Source: Lacinutrix algicola
GTDB lineage: Bacteria > Bacteroidota > Bacteroidia > Flavobacteriales > Flavobacteriaceae
Direction of reading: 5' to 3'
DNA length: 64,000 bases
NCBI RefSeq assembly: GCF_001418085.1
Contig: NZ_LIQH01000041.1
Span: 22,913-86,912, forward strand
Below, in pieces: positions 50,961-60,365 of the stretch (within the stretch, counting starts at the first letter, position 1; each line of letters starts with the position of its first letter). Under the pieces are notes generated by a model. That model saw only the letters and a program-made list of their open reading frames with translations. It ran no database searches and was not told the origin of the DNA. The position numbers and the translations under genes were made by a program.

Positions 50961-53086
50961 GTAATAGCAGCTTCGCTAATTTTAGTTCCAGGACCAAAAA
51001 CAGCAACAGCACCAGCATCAAACAAATATTGGTAATCTTGTTTTGGTATTACACCACCAACAATAACCATAATATCTTCTCTACCGTACTTTTTAAGCTC
51101 TTCTATAACTTGTGGCACTAGTGTTTTGTGTCCAGCCGCTAAAGACGAAATACCAAGAATATGCACATCGTTTTCTATGGCTTGCTTTGCAGCTTCGTGC
51201 GGTGTTTGAAATAACGGACCAATATCGACATCGAAACCAATATCTGCATAACCAGTAGCAACTACTTTTGCACCACGGTCATGGCCATCTTGTCCCATTT
51301 TAGCAATCATAATACGTGGTCGTCTACCATCTTGCTCTGCAAAGGTATCGGCCAGTTCTTTTGCTTTCGCAAAACTCTTATCGTCTTTTATTTCTTTACT
51401 ATACACACCAGAAAATGATTTTATTTGTGCTTTATATCTGCCATAAACAGCTTCTAAAGCATCACTAATTTCGCCTAAAGTAGCGCGTTCTCTTGCAGCT
51501 ATTACAGCTAAATGTAGTAAATTATTTTCGGCACTAACGTTAGAATCTTTAGTTTTATTAGATAGGCGAGCCGCTTCGGTTAAATTATGTAAAGCTTCGG
51601 TTACTTTTTTAGTATCGCGTTCGGCTTTTGTTTTTACTAAGCGCTCTATTTGTTGTTTTCTAACGGTTTGGTTATCGACTTCTAAAATATGAAGCGGATC
51701 TTCTTCGTCTAAAACATATTTATTAACACCAATAATAAGATCTTGACCAGAGTCTATTCGTGCTTGCTTTCTTGCCGCAGCTTCCTCAATTCTTAATTTA
51801 GGAATACCGGCTTCAATAGCTTTGGTCATACCACCAAGTTCTTCAACTTCTTCAATTAAAGACCATGCTTTTTGTGCGATGTCATGGGTTAGTTTTTCAA
51901 CATAATAACTACCAGCCCAAGGATCTACTGTTTTTGTAATATTGGTTTCTTCTTGTAAATATATTTGTGTATTTCTTGCAATTCTAGCAGAGAAATCTGT
52001 AGGTAATGCAATAGCCTCATCTAAGGCATTGGTATGTAAACTTTGTGTGCCACCAAAGGCAGCAGCAGCAGCTTCAATAGTTGTACGTGCTACATTATTA
52101 AATGGATCTTGTTCTGTTAAACTCCATCCACTAGTTTGGCAATGCGTACGTAATGCCAACGATTTTTGATTTTTAGGATTAAACTCACTTACCATTTTTG
52201 CCCACAACATTCTGGCTGCTCGCATTTTGGCAATCTCCATAAAATGATTCATACCAATGGCCCAAAAGAAAGAGAGTCTTGGTGCAAAAGTATCAATATC
52301 CATTCCGGCGGCTAATCCTTTTTTTATGTACTCTAAACCATCTGCAAGCGTGTAAGCCAACTCAATATCGCAAGTGGCACCTGCTTCTTGCATGTGGTAA
52401 CCAGAAATACTAATACTATTGAATTTTGGCATATTCTTGCTCGTGTATTCAAAAATATCTGAGATAATTTGCATGGATGGCGTAGGAGGATAGATGTACG
52501 TATTACGTACCATAAACTCCTTTAATATATCGTTTTGTATGGTTCCTGCTAAATCTGTAAGTGCTACGCCTTGTTCTTGGGCAGCAACAATGTAAAAGGC
52601 TAAGATTGGTAACACAGCACCATTCATAGTCATAGAAACGCTCATTTTATCTAGCGGAATCTGGTCGAAAAGTACTTTCATGTCTTCAACACTGTCTATG
52701 GCTACACCGGCTTTTCCAACATCTCCAACTACGCGTTCGTGATCAGAATCGTAACCGCGATGTGTTGCCAAATCGAATGCTACAGAAAGCCCTTTTTGTC
52801 CTGCAGCTAAATTTCTACGGTAGAAAGCGTTACTTTCTTCGGCAGTAGAAAATCCTGCATATTGTCTAATAGTCCAAGGTCTACGCACATACATGGTTGA
52901 GTATGGTCCACGTAAATTTGGAGCAATTCCTGCTACAAAACCTAAATGCTCTAAGTTTTCTAAATCGGATTTTGAATAGTTCGATTTTACAGGAATGTCT
53001 TCAGCAGTTAAAGAAGAAACAGATTTTGTGTCTTGACTTTTTCCTGCAGATTTAATGGCGATATGTTGAAGGTCTTTTCTGCTCAT
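50936..53086 (-). CDS. scpA: Methylmalonyl-CoA mutase, large (alpha) subunit
   Basis: A 716-residue B12-dependent mutase that interconverts succinyl-CoA and (R)-methylmalonyl-CoA in propionate metabolism. The barrel is marked by [68 protein letters not shown] and [13 protein letters not shown]. The C-terminal cobalamin domain has DGHDRG at 600-605 with the cobalt-binding His602. Length normal. It follows the His-rich lipoprotein gene by 2 bases and ends the udk-ftsB-mutA-lipoprotein-scpA unit. Confidence 0.96.
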   Translation of the reverse strand: MSRKDLQHIAIKSAGKSQDTKSVSSLTAEDIPVKSNYSKSDLENLEHLGFVAGIAPNLRGPYSTMYVRRPWTIRQYAGFSTAEESNAFYRRNLAAGQKGLSVAFDLATHRGYDSDHERVVGDVGKAGVAIDSVEDMKVLFDQIPLDKMSVSMTMNGAVLPILAFYIVAAQEQGVALTDLAGTIQNDILKEFMVRNTYIYPPTPSMQIISDIFEYTSKNMPKFNSISISGYHMQEAGATCDIELAYTLADGLEYIKKGLAAGMDIDTFAPRLSFFWAIGMNHFMEIAKMRAARMLWAKMVSEFNPKNQKSLALRTHCQTSGWSLTEQDPFNNVARTTIEAAAAAFGGTQSLHTNALDEAIALPTDFSARIARNTQIYLQEETNITKTVDPWAGSYYVEKLTHDIAQKAWSLIEEVEELGGMTKAIEAGIPKLRIEEAAARKQARIDSGQDLIIGVNKYVLDEEDPLHILEVDNQTVRKQQIERLVKTKAERDTKKVTEALHNLTEAARLSNKTKDSNVSAENNLLHLAVIAARERATLGEISDALEAVYGRYKAQIKSFSGVYSKEIKDDKSFAKAKELADTFAEQDGRRPRIMIAKMGQDGHDRGAKVVATGYADIGFDVDIGPLFQTPHEAAKQAIENDVHILGISSLAAGHKTLVPQVIEELKKYGREDIMVIVGGVIPKQDYQYLFDAGAVAVFGPGTKISEAAITILEILID

Positions 53087-53088
53087 TA

Positions 53089-53799
53089 TTAATGGTTATG
53101 TCCAGCGTGTGAATCCCTTGTCGTTACTTTTTTAGGAACTTCTTGTTTAGGTGTTTTGTTTAAATCAACACCTTTAACACTAGGCTTTGCTGGCTCAGGT
53201 TGTGCTTGCGGATTAGGATTTTTTAGTTCTTCTACTGTTGTATTTAATAATTGAGAGTAGAAAAATTCTAAAGCCACATAAGTTTTTAAACTACCATCTG
53301 CTTGAATAAATCTTGTGCTACCACTTAAAAGCGGTAAAATTAAATTTGGTTTTAAGCTATTAGTAGACAGTAAAGCATTGTAGGTTGTTTTAATGCCTTT
53401 GTCTTTTATATTATTTGCTATACAATCTACTACAGGATGCGAGGTGTTAAGCGAAGTTACACCATTATTAGTAACCCATAAGTTAGAATCTTTTTTTAAG
53501 GCTTTTGCAATTTTTAAACTGTGTTCGCTAGCAATATCGGTTACTTTTAATTGACCTCTTAATCTAGTGCTAATAAGGTTAGAATACGATTTTGCTGCAT
53601 TTCTATATTGCATATCGTAACTGTTAATAATATCGTTCTCGAAAGCATAAACGGCTTCTTGCAATAAATCTCCATTTGGAAAATCGCAAGCCAATACCTT
53701 AGGGCTTTCTGAGTATTTGTAATCGATTGTTTTAGAATTGTTACAGCTTGAAAATGTAACAAATATTGATAAAGCTAAAAGTTTAAAAGTTGTTTTCAT
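53089..53799 (-). CDS. Lipoprotein with His-rich tail between the mutase subunit genes
   Basis: A 236-residue predicted lipoprotein ([13 protein letters not shown], Cys near 19). The mature part is mostly helical ([54 protein letters not shown]); the C-terminus is Pro/Lys-rich and ends in DSHAGHNH, a possible metal-binding tail. I do not recognise the family. It lies between mutA and scpA with gaps of 11 and 2 bases, so it is in the same transcript, although a surface lipoprotein has no obvious role in the cytosolic mutase. Confidence 0.6.
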   Translation of the reverse strand: MKTTFKLLALSIFVTFSSCNNSKTIDYKYSESPKVLACDFPNGDLLQEAVYAFENDIINSYDMQYRNAAKSYSNLISTRLRGQLKVTDIASEHSLKIAKALKKDSNLWVTNNGVTSLNTSHPVVDCIANNIKDKGIKTTYNALLSTNSLKPNLILPLLSGSTRFIQADGSLKTYVALEFFYSQLLNTTVEELKNPNPQAQPEPAKPSVKGVDLNKTPKQEVPKKVTTRDSHAGHNH

Positions 53800-53810
53800 T
53801 TGTAAAATGT

Positions 53811-55154
53811 TTATTCAGTTTTTAATCGGTTTTGTTCTATAGTTTCTGCTAATCGTCTTTCTAAAATAGGTTCAAGTAGCGTTTTTCTAGCATTCATTTT
53901 TAAAAAAGGATAGAGTTCAAGGTTGTCTTTCATTCTATCTTCTGTATTTGGATGCTTGTTTGTACCTAGTAATGTAATGTCTCCATTATCGAAACTAGCT
54001 TGTTCTTTAGCTGCGCTTTCTTTTATTTTTTTCTGAATTATTCCTTCTTTTAATAACTTAAGAAAGCCTCCTTTTTGTTCAATATCTTTAAATAATACTA
54101 ATGCTTTTTCCGATAGTTGTTCTGTTAAGCTCTCGATGTAATATGCACCATCCGATGCATTTTGCACCACATCAAAATAACTCTCGTGTTTTATAACCAA
54201 TAGCTGATTTCTAGAAATACGTTCTCCAAATTCGTTGTCTTTATGGTAAATAGCATCGTAAGCAAGATTGCAAACAGTATTTGCACCACCAAGAATAGCA
54301 CTCATACATTCTGTAGTTGTACGCAGCATATTGGTATTATAATCGTAAAGTGTTTTGTTACGTTTTGTTGGTGTAGCTATAATATGGCAATCTTCTATAA
54401 TGCCATATTCTGATGCTAAAGTTTTCCAAAGTAGCCTTAAAGCACGAAGCTTTGCTATTTCGAAAAAGTAATTAGTACCTACAGAGACTTTAAAAGTAAT
54501 TTGAGATTTTAAATCACCATTTAAAATATTTAAATATTCGTTAGCATGTGCTAAACTATAAGCCAATTGTTGTACAATGGTTGCGCCTGCATTTTGGTAT
54601 AAGCTTAAATCGACACTTAGTGTATTGTTTTTTTGAGAAACAATTTTCTCTAATTGTTCGTGGTCACTTTTTAAAGTATTAAACCAGTTTCCAGATCTAG
54701 CAAGGTTTCCAATACTATCTGTTAATAAAGAAACTCCAGGAATAGCGCATAATTGCTTAGCATAATCTGCGTCTAAAAATTGTAATTCGAAATAGAATGG
54801 AGTAGAAGTGGTGTCTATATTTTTTAATAAGCTTTCTATTTCAACGTCTTTGTTTGGGATAATAAATGTAATGCTTTCTGCACCGCGTTCGATTGCGTTT
54901 ATGGCTTTTGCATTCGATTTTTCCACATCAAAAACAAATATAGATTGGCATATAGACCATGAGTTTGATGGGATTTCAGGAAAAGGTTTTCCGTTAAAAT
55001 CGTCTGCATGATAAAATGGCTTTACATTAATATCTTCAGGAGTGTTCCAAATTAGAGTAGAGTTATAGTCTACGCCTTTTAAATCTGCTTGAATTTGTTG
55101 TTTCCATGCTTTTGCAGAAACACTATCAAAATCGCTAAATAGTTTTTTACTCAT
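53811..55154 (-). CDS. mutA: Methylmalonyl-CoA mutase, small (beta) subunit
   Basis: A 447-residue partner subunit of the mutase. It has the barrel-type sequence (DFDSVSAKAWKQQIQADLKGVDYNSTLIWNTPEDI, FFEIAKLRALRLLWKTLASEYG, RTTTECMSAILGGANTVCNLAYD) but lacks the C-terminal cobalamin domain, which is usual for the shorter Bacteroidota small subunit and means catalysis resides in ScpA. It overlaps the ftsB-like gene by 8 bases and precedes the lipoprotein gene. Confidence 0.9.
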   Translation of the reverse strand: MSKKLFSDFDSVSAKAWKQQIQADLKGVDYNSTLIWNTPEDINVKPFYHADDFNGKPFPEIPSNSWSICQSIFVFDVEKSNAKAINAIERGAESITFIIPNKDVEIESLLKNIDTTSTPFYFELQFLDADYAKQLCAIPGVSLLTDSIGNLARSGNWFNTLKSDHEQLEKIVSQKNNTLSVDLSLYQNAGATIVQQLAYSLAHANEYLNILNGDLKSQITFKVSVGTNYFFEIAKLRALRLLWKTLASEYGIIEDCHIIATPTKRNKTLYDYNTNMLRTTTECMSAILGGANTVCNLAYDAIYHKDNEFGERISRNQLLVIKHESYFDVVQNASDGAYYIESLTEQLSEKALVLFKDIEQKGGFLKLLKEGIIQKKIKESAAKEQASFDNGDITLLGTNKHPNTEDRMKDNLELYPFLKMNARKTLLEPILERRLAETIEQNRLKTE

Positions 55155-55449
55155 CTTTTTTGACTTTTAAACTGTCTTGATATTCTATTATATAGATGTC
55201 TTCGTTATCGCGTTTCATATAATATTCTTCGCGAGCAAACTTCTCTAGACCTTCCTCTCTTTTTAATTCCTTAATTGCTTTGTTGTCTTTAACTATTTCT
55301 TTTCTATAATATTCTTTTTCTTTTTCAAGTTTTTCGATGTCATTATTTAATTCATTGTGAATTATTAATGAGTTACCATCAAAAAACAACATCCATATAG
55401 TAAATGCTATAAAGATAATTAAGAATATATTTTTGAAATACTTAAGCAT
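55147..55449 (-). CDS. FtsB-like septum formation initiator
   Basis: A 100-residue single-pass protein: an N-terminal transmembrane helix (about 6-24, IFLIIFIAFTIWMLFF), then a coiled coil (DIEKLEKEKEYYRKEIVKDNKAIKELKREEGLEKFAREEYYMK) ending in a short beta-like tail. This is the layout of FtsB/DivIC, which scaffolds the divisome with FtsL and FtsQ. Its ATG overlaps the udk stop by one base, and its stop overlaps the mutA start, so translation of all three is coupled. Confidence 0.85.
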   Translation of the reverse strand: MLKYFKNIFLIIFIAFTIWMLFFDGNSLIIHNELNNDIEKLEKEKEYYRKEIVKDNKAIKELKREEGLEKFAREEYYMKRDNEDIYIIEYQDSLKVKKDE

Positions 55450-56057
55450 TAAGTTAGTTTTTCGTTAATTATAGTACGTACAATATCAACAGCAACTGTG
55501 TTGTATTTATTGTTCGGGATAATTAAATCTGCATACTCTTTCATTGGTTCAATAAACTGTTGATGCATTGGTTTAAGCGTTGTTTGGTAGCGTGTAAGTA
55601 CTTCGTTTATATCTCTGCCACGCTCGGCAATATCACGTTTTACACGTCTTATTAAGCGTTCATCGCTATCTGCATGTACAAATATTTTAATATCGAACAT
55701 GTCACGGATTTTAGGTTTACTTAAAATAAGAATACCTTCTACAATCATTACATGTTTTGGGTGTGTAGTAATGGTTTCTCTAGTTCTATTATGGTCTACA
55801 AAAGAATAGACAGGTTGCTCAATACTATTTCCAGCTTTTAAGGTTGTTAAATGCTGTCTTAATAATTTAAAGTCGATAGATTTTGGATGGTCGAAATTTA
55901 TTTTAGTACGCTCCTCGTAAGTCATATCCGAAGTATCTTTGTAGTATGAATCTTGCGATATTATACCAACTTCACCTTCTGGTAATTCGTTCATTATCTG
56001 CTCTACCACAGTTGTTTTTCCACAACCTGTTCCTCCAGCAATTCCTATTATAAGCAT
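55449..56057 (-). CDS. udk: Uridine kinase
   Basis: A 202-residue P-loop kinase that phosphorylates uridine and cytidine in pyrimidine salvage. P-loop GGTGCGKTT (8-16), ISQDSYYKD, INFDHPKSIDFKLL, PVYSFVDHNRT, VIVEGILIL, and RLIRRVKRDIAERGRDINEVL with the lid arginines. Length is normal. It is the first gene of the operon leading to the methylmalonyl-CoA mutase genes. Confidence 0.95.
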   Translation of the reverse strand: MLIIGIAGGTGCGKTTVVEQIMNELPEGEVGIISQDSYYKDTSDMTYEERTKINFDHPKSIDFKLLRQHLTTLKAGNSIEQPVYSFVDHNRTRETITTHPKHVMIVEGILILSKPKIRDMFDIKIFVHADSDERLIRRVKRDIAERGRDINEVLTRYQTTLKPMHQQFIEPMKEYADLIIPNNKYNTVAVDIVRTIINEKLT

Positions 56058-56122
56058 GTATTGTTTATTAAATTTAAGTTAACAAATTTAATAAATTCTT
56101 ATTCAAGTGGGTTTATGAAATT

Positions 56123-56151
56123 CTATAAATTAATTTTTAATTAATTTATAG
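56123..56151 (-). terminator. Palindrome over the stop of the 752-residue T9SS gene
   Basis: CTATAAATTAAT/ATTAATTTATAG, 12-bp perfect arms with a five-base loop, containing the stop codon. All A/T apart from the ends, so termination strength is uncertain. Confidence 0.5.
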
Positions 56152-58388
56152 TTCTGGCGTCCTTTTTTATTAGTAATTGAAACCATGTAAAATCCACTTT
56201 GTAATGAAGAAACATCTATAGTTTTTAATTTTGAAAAAGTATCTGAATACACCTCTTTTCCATTTAAATCTATTATCGCTATTGAGTATTGGTCACTATC
56301 TACAGCCGAAATATTTAATTGATTTGTTGCTGGATTTGGATAGAGTTTAAAGCTGTCTTTTGTAAATAAATTTGTAGATAAAATTCCAATTTGTGTTGTA
56401 GCCTCACTTGTAACGATTGCAGGATTAAAATCGAAATAAATATTTGAGCTTGATTTGGCTATATGACTAGAAGTAAAGTAATCGTCTAGTTTGGCTTTGT
56501 ACAATATCCAACCATGACTTGCAGGCTCGTCTGCAGAGGCATGTGGTAAATTAATACCTTCAAACGTATAAGACAGTTGATTATTACCTGCTATTTGTAT
56601 ATCTGCTGGATGGCTAGAAGCTATTGGCTCAAAAGTGCTGTAGTCTATTTTGTAATGTAAACTTTCGGTTATCACTATGTTTTGTGCAGCTGCAGTGCCT
56701 TCATTTTGAAAACGTGTTAAAAAATGGATATAACCATCAGATTGTTCTTGAGTAATGTATGGGCCTTCTAAAATAGTTTTATCGTTTGGATCGAAAGAAT
56801 TAACAGCAATTTGATTAAGCTCGAATTGGTTGTCAACAGGATAACTATCTGTAATATCTTGAGTCGTTGTGGCAGTAAAAGTGACAACATCGTCCGACTC
56901 TACTGTTGGAGGTGTGTTAATGGTAAACCCAACAAAGTAAATGTTGTGTTGAAATGGTATTAAGTTCGAGAAATCCCAAGTTAAACTATTAGAAGTGTTC
57001 GCGTTGCTTATAGGCGCTTGTTCAAATACAGTCGCTAAAACAGGATCGTAAGTTAAGGTTACAGAACCATTTAAAGCAGTGCTACCTTGATTATATGCAT
57101 ACACTTTATAACCACTATTAAATCCAGGTACAGCATCTTCCATTGGTATAATTATAACTTTTAAATCTGTAAAGTTATTAGTTGAACTCACACAAAAATC
57201 GGCATCATAAGTTTCATCAGATCCAGAACTAGTAATGGAGTAGGTGTCAGGGTTTACTGTAAATTCTGAGCTTAAATTTATAGAAGCACTAGTATTGTAA
57301 GTATTAATATTAGGAATATAAATTGAATATTCTCCTTGTTGGTTTGTAAAACTAGAAAAACTGGCACCACTTGTTGCAGCAGTTACTCTTCTGTTAGGGA
57401 AATTTAAACCAGTAGCACAACTGTTATTATCGCTATCGAAGGTTACATTACCAGAAATTTTGTTTGGTAGTATTCCAGATAAGTTTGTTTTTATGCATTG
57501 CAGAGTGCTATTGCCTATAGTTGTGTCGCAGTTGTCCGGTTGTGGGCAATTAAAACAATTATTGTTGGATGAATAGGAATTTACATAATTACAAGAATCA
57601 TAATAAACGTCGTAAAAAATATCTGGTAAAAAATAAACATAACCTATAGCAATATCTGCTGCATTTAATGGGTAAGTTACAGTTACATAATCTCCAATAG
57701 TGTTATTTGTACTAGAAACTGTTACGGTTTCATTATTATATAAATTTGTTGCGTTTAAAGTGTATTGGTCATTTGGGGATGTAATACCAAAGGTATTTAT
57801 ATAGGTGTTTATAGTGTAAACCATAGTGTCTCCAATGTCAACCATACTGTTATTATTGTCGTCTACGTAAGTTGCGCTTATTTGAAAATCTGTGACAGAT
57901 TCATTCATTTGCACATAAGTTGTGTTATTATAATCATAACTATAATTAGCAGAAAAATCATTTATTACAGAAGCGTTTGGAGTATCTGCAGTAACTTCAA
58001 ACTGTATTTGGTCATCACATTGTCCATAGTTGTTAATTAGAATAGTTAGTGTTAATACATCATCTGGGTTTAAAGTTTCTAATGTTTCGTTTGTGTTTAA
58101 TGTTAAAAGCGAAAGACTTGTACAAGAAATAGAGACGCCATTAATTCTACAATCTGAGACAGAATCCAAAATGCCATAATTATCGATAATGTTTATATTA
58201 TTTAAAACCTCGTCTCCAGTGTTTTTTATTTGCGCATATAAAGTACGGTAGCCGCTATAAACTTCAGGGTCATCATATATCTGAGATTCCTGTAAAATAA
58301 ATCCAATAGAAGGGTTTTGTGCGTTTATGGTAGTAAAAGAGCTTAAAGCGAATAGTATAATAGATAGTAAAAAGTACTTTTTTAACAT
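56130..58388 (-). CDS. T9SS surface protein with DUF7619-like domain
   Basis: A 752-residue secreted protein: signal peptide (to about 23, TTINA-QNP), DUF11/CARDB-like domains with many Asn/Thr (about 25-290), an SdrD-B-like segment (KISGNVTFDSDNNSCATGLNFPNRRVTA, about 310-400), a DUF7619-like domain (FDPNDKTILEGPYITQEQSDGYIHFLTRFQNEGTAAAQNI...YFDFNPAIVT, about 535-670) and a T9SS type A sorting domain (LYPNPATNQLNISA to NYKLIKN). It is likely an adhesin or surface-layer component; no catalytic motif is seen. Monocistronic. Confidence 0.85.
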   Translation of the reverse strand: MLKKYFLLSIILFALSSFTTINAQNPSIGFILQESQIYDDPEVYSGYRTLYAQIKNTGDEVLNNINIIDNYGILDSVSDCRINGVSISCTSLSLLTLNTNETLETLNPDDVLTLTILINNYGQCDDQIQFEVTADTPNASVINDFSANYSYDYNNTTYVQMNESVTDFQISATYVDDNNNSMVDIGDTMVYTINTYINTFGITSPNDQYTLNATNLYNNETVTVSSTNNTIGDYVTVTYPLNAADIAIGYVYFLPDIFYDVYYDSCNYVNSYSSNNNCFNCPQPDNCDTTIGNSTLQCIKTNLSGILPNKISGNVTFDSDNNSCATGLNFPNRRVTAATSGASFSSFTNQQGEYSIYIPNINTYNTSASINLSSEFTVNPDTYSITSSGSDETYDADFCVSSTNNFTDLKVIIIPMEDAVPGFNSGYKVYAYNQGSTALNGSVTLTYDPVLATVFEQAPISNANTSNSLTWDFSNLIPFQHNIYFVGFTINTPPTVESDDVVTFTATTTQDITDSYPVDNQFELNQIAVNSFDPNDKTILEGPYITQEQSDGYIHFLTRFQNEGTAAAQNIVITESLHYKIDYSTFEPIASSHPADIQIAGNNQLSYTFEGINLPHASADEPASHGWILYKAKLDDYFTSSHIAKSSSNIYFDFNPAIVTSEATTQIGILSTNLFTKDSFKLYPNPATNQLNISAVDSDQYSIAIIDLNGKEVYSDTFSKLKTIDVSSLQSGFYMVSITNKKGRQNYKLIKN

Positions 58389-58432
58389 AAGGTTTTAATT
58401 AGGTTAGGTGTTCAAATGTAAGAATTTATATA

Positions 58433-58861
58433 TTAACGTTCTATATTTTGAACTTCTTTCTCTGTTGCCAAAACAGTATTAATATTACCCCAATTATTTG
58501 AAATATAATTCATTACATCTGCAATTTCCTTATTACTTAAACCTTGCGCTGCCATTACAGAGTTATATAGCTCTCCGTTTACGGTTATTTCTCCTGAAAG
58601 TCCATATTTAATAGCTTTTATGCTCTCTAATCTATTCTTTATTAAGAAATCGGACTTCGCTAATGGCGGAATAACCTTAGGCATACCTTTGCCGTTTGGC
58701 ATGTGACATTGTGCACAAAAGTCGTTATAAATTTCTTTGCCTTCGGAAAAATTCTGATTTACATAATTTACAGCAAGACTATTTTTGTCCGTTTTTTTAT
58801 CTGAAGAATTACAAGCGCAAACCAAAAAAATAAGCGCTAAACTGAAGCTTAAGTTTTTCAT
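58433..58861 (-). CDS. Cytochrome c lipoprotein
   Basis: A 142-residue protein with a lipoprotein leader (LALIFLVCAC, Cys at 15 or 17) and one c-type heme site CAQCH at 49-53. The region PKVIPPLAKSDFL and the later SVMAAQGLSNKEIADVMNYISNNWG carry the usual C-terminal helix, with Met as probable axial ligand. It would shuttle electrons in the periplasm. It starts 6 bases after the stop of the sugar dehydrogenase gene, so it is probably that enzyme's electron acceptor. Confidence 0.9.
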   Translation of the reverse strand: MKNLSFSLALIFLVCACNSSDKKTDKNSLAVNYVNQNFSEGKEIYNDFCAQCHMPNGKGMPKVIPPLAKSDFLIKNRLESIKAIKYGLSGEITVNGELYNSVMAAQGLSNKEIADVMNYISNNWGNINTVLATEKEVQNIER

Positions 58862-58867
58862 TTATTT

Positions 58868-59971
58868 TTAATGTCTTATCAATTTAACAATACCTAAGTT
58901 TTCTACTCCTACGTATATATAACCATCCGGACCTTGTTCTATAGAACGTACTCTTCCAATACCATCAAGGAGTCTTTCTTCTTTAATAACTTTACCGTCT
59001 TTTAGATCGCAGCGATCTAAATAACTAAATTTTAATGAGCCTACCAATAAGCTACCTTTCCAATCGCCATATTTATTTGAAGAGATAAAAGACATGCCAC
59101 TAGGTGCAATAGAAGGATCCCAATAATGAAGAGGTTCTTCCATGCCTTCTTTTTTAGTTTCGTCGGTAATTGAAGTGCCAGAATAATTTTTACCATAAGT
59201 GATAACCGGCCAGCCGTAGTTTTTTCCTTTTCTTATTATATTTATTTCGTCTCCTCCTTTAGGCCCATGTTCGTGTGTCCAGATTTCTTGAGTGTCTGGA
59301 TGAAGCTCCATACCTTGTGGATTGCGATGTCCATAAGACCAAATGGCTTTTTTTGCTCCTTTAGAATCTACAAAAGGATTATCGTTTGGTATTGAGCCAT
59401 CATCGTTTAAACGATAGATTTTGCCACCATCTCTTGTTAAGTCTTGCGGATTCTCATCACGATTGCCACGTTCTCCAATAGAAAAATAAAGATAACCTTC
59501 TTTATCAAAAACAATTCGTGAACCAAAATGTTGTCCTTTAGTGGTATTTGGAGTTGCTTTGTAAAGCAGTTCTTTTTCTGAAAGAGCATTATTTTTAATT
59601 TTTGCTCTCATAATTGCAGTATTACCACCTTTTTCTTCTCCTTTAGGAGAGGCGTAAGAAAAGTAAATCCAACCATTTTTCTTATAATTTGGATGAATAT
59701 TAATGTCTAATAAGCCACCTTGACCACGAACATAAATTTCTGGCAGGTTTTTTATCTCATTTTTAATTTTATTTTTATAGTGAATAAGTTTGCCTTCTTT
59801 CTCTGTAATTAACATAGAGTTGTCTGGTAAAAATACAAATCCCCAAGGATTGGTTAAGTCCTCTACAACAACCTCATAACTGTTGTTTTTATTGATAGGA
59901 TTCTTGTCTTGAGCACAAGCAGAAAACACGAATAATAGGAGTAAAAAGTAAGTCGATTTTTGAGCGCGCAT
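58868..59971 (-). CDS. PQQ-dependent sugar dehydrogenase family lipoprotein
   Basis: A 367-residue lipoprotein (LLFVFSAC) with a six-bladed beta-propeller of the soluble glucose/aldose dehydrogenase type: EDLTNPWGFVFLPDNSMLITEKEGKL, GQGGLLDINIHPNYKKNGWIYFSYA, GQHFGSRIVFDKEGYLYFSIGERG, WSYGHRNPQGMELHPDTQEIWTHEHGPKGGDEINI, and SIEQGPDGYIYVGVENLGIVKL. It oxidises a sugar or other alcohol with PQQ as cofactor. It is co-transcribed with the cytochrome c gene downstream. Confidence 0.9.
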   Translation of the reverse strand: MRAQKSTYFLLLLFVFSACAQDKNPINKNNSYEVVVEDLTNPWGFVFLPDNSMLITEKEGKLIHYKNKIKNEIKNLPEIYVRGQGGLLDINIHPNYKKNGWIYFSYASPKGEEKGGNTAIMRAKIKNNALSEKELLYKATPNTTKGQHFGSRIVFDKEGYLYFSIGERGNRDENPQDLTRDGGKIYRLNDDGSIPNDNPFVDSKGAKKAIWSYGHRNPQGMELHPDTQEIWTHEHGPKGGDEINIIRKGKNYGWPVITYGKNYSGTSITDETKKEGMEEPLHYWDPSIAPSGMSFISSNKYGDWKGSLLVGSLKFSYLDRCDLKDGKVIKEERLLDGIGRVRSIEQGPDGYIYVGVENLGIVKLIRH

Positions 59972-60011
59972 AATTAAATTAAAAATTTTTAAACAATTTA
60001 CAATAAAATAG

Positions 60012-60041
60012 TTTGTTATGTCAAAAAGTAGAGTATATTTG
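60012..60041 (+). promoter_or_regulatory. Promoter of the tRNA-Pro gene
   Basis: TTTG at 60012-60015, an 18-base spacer, TATATTTG at 60034-60041; a good match to the Bacteroidota -33/-7 consensus, ending 38 bases before the tRNA. Confidence 0.7.
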
Positions 60042-60079
60042 CACTTCTAAAATTTAACAGTTTTAGTTTGATAACTATT

Positions 60080-60154
60080 CGGGGTGTAGCGTAGCCCGGT
60101 TATCGCGCCACGTTTGGGACGTGGAGGCCGCAGGTTCGAATCCTGCCACCCCGA
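60080..60154 (+). tRNA. tRNA-Pro (anticodon TGG)
   Basis: A 75-base cloverleaf. The acceptor arms CGGGGTG and CACCCCG pair perfectly with discriminator A. The anticodon stem CCACG/CGTGG holds loop TTTGGGA, giving anticodon TGG for proline CCA and related codons. The T arm is GCAGG-TTCGAAT-CCTGC. CCA is not encoded. It has its own promoter and terminator. Confidence 0.97.
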
Positions 60155-60161
60155 CAAAAAG

Positions 60162-60191
60162 ACCTGATAATTTATTTTATCAGGTTTTTTT
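60162..60191 (+). terminator. Terminator after tRNA-Pro
   Basis: ACCTGATAA/TTATCAGGT stem followed by seven T. Confidence 0.88.
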
Positions 60192-60224
60192 ATTTTATAG
60201 AGTTATGTGCTTAAGGTTTTGCTA

Positions 60225-60365
60225 TTAAAACCATTTAAAAAATAAGCCTGAAGCAATTACCGCAATTACCATGACTACTAATGCAATAATTACAAAAGCA
60301 GAAACGTTTTTTGTTGTTTTATCTTTTTGTGAAATATAGTTTTCTTCTTTAGTTAAGCTCGTTTT
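60225..60365 (-). pseudogene. In-frame membrane-helix extension after the aldehyde dehydrogenase stop, no start codon
   Basis: Directly after the aldehyde dehydrogenase TAA, in the same frame, 46 sense codons run to a TAA at 60225. They encode KTSLTKEENYISQKDK followed by a clean transmembrane helix (FVIIALVVMVIAVIASGLFF) and KWF. There is no ATG, GTG or TTG start before the helix. It could be the remains of a small membrane-protein gene whose start was lost, a gene using ATT at residue 11, or a readthrough anchor. Confidence 0.4.

Noticed and set aside
60158..60365. Possible integration site at the tRNA-Pro 3' end
   Set aside because: No direct repeat of the tRNA 3' end and no integrase or mobile gene nearby; the tRNA is complete with its own terminator.
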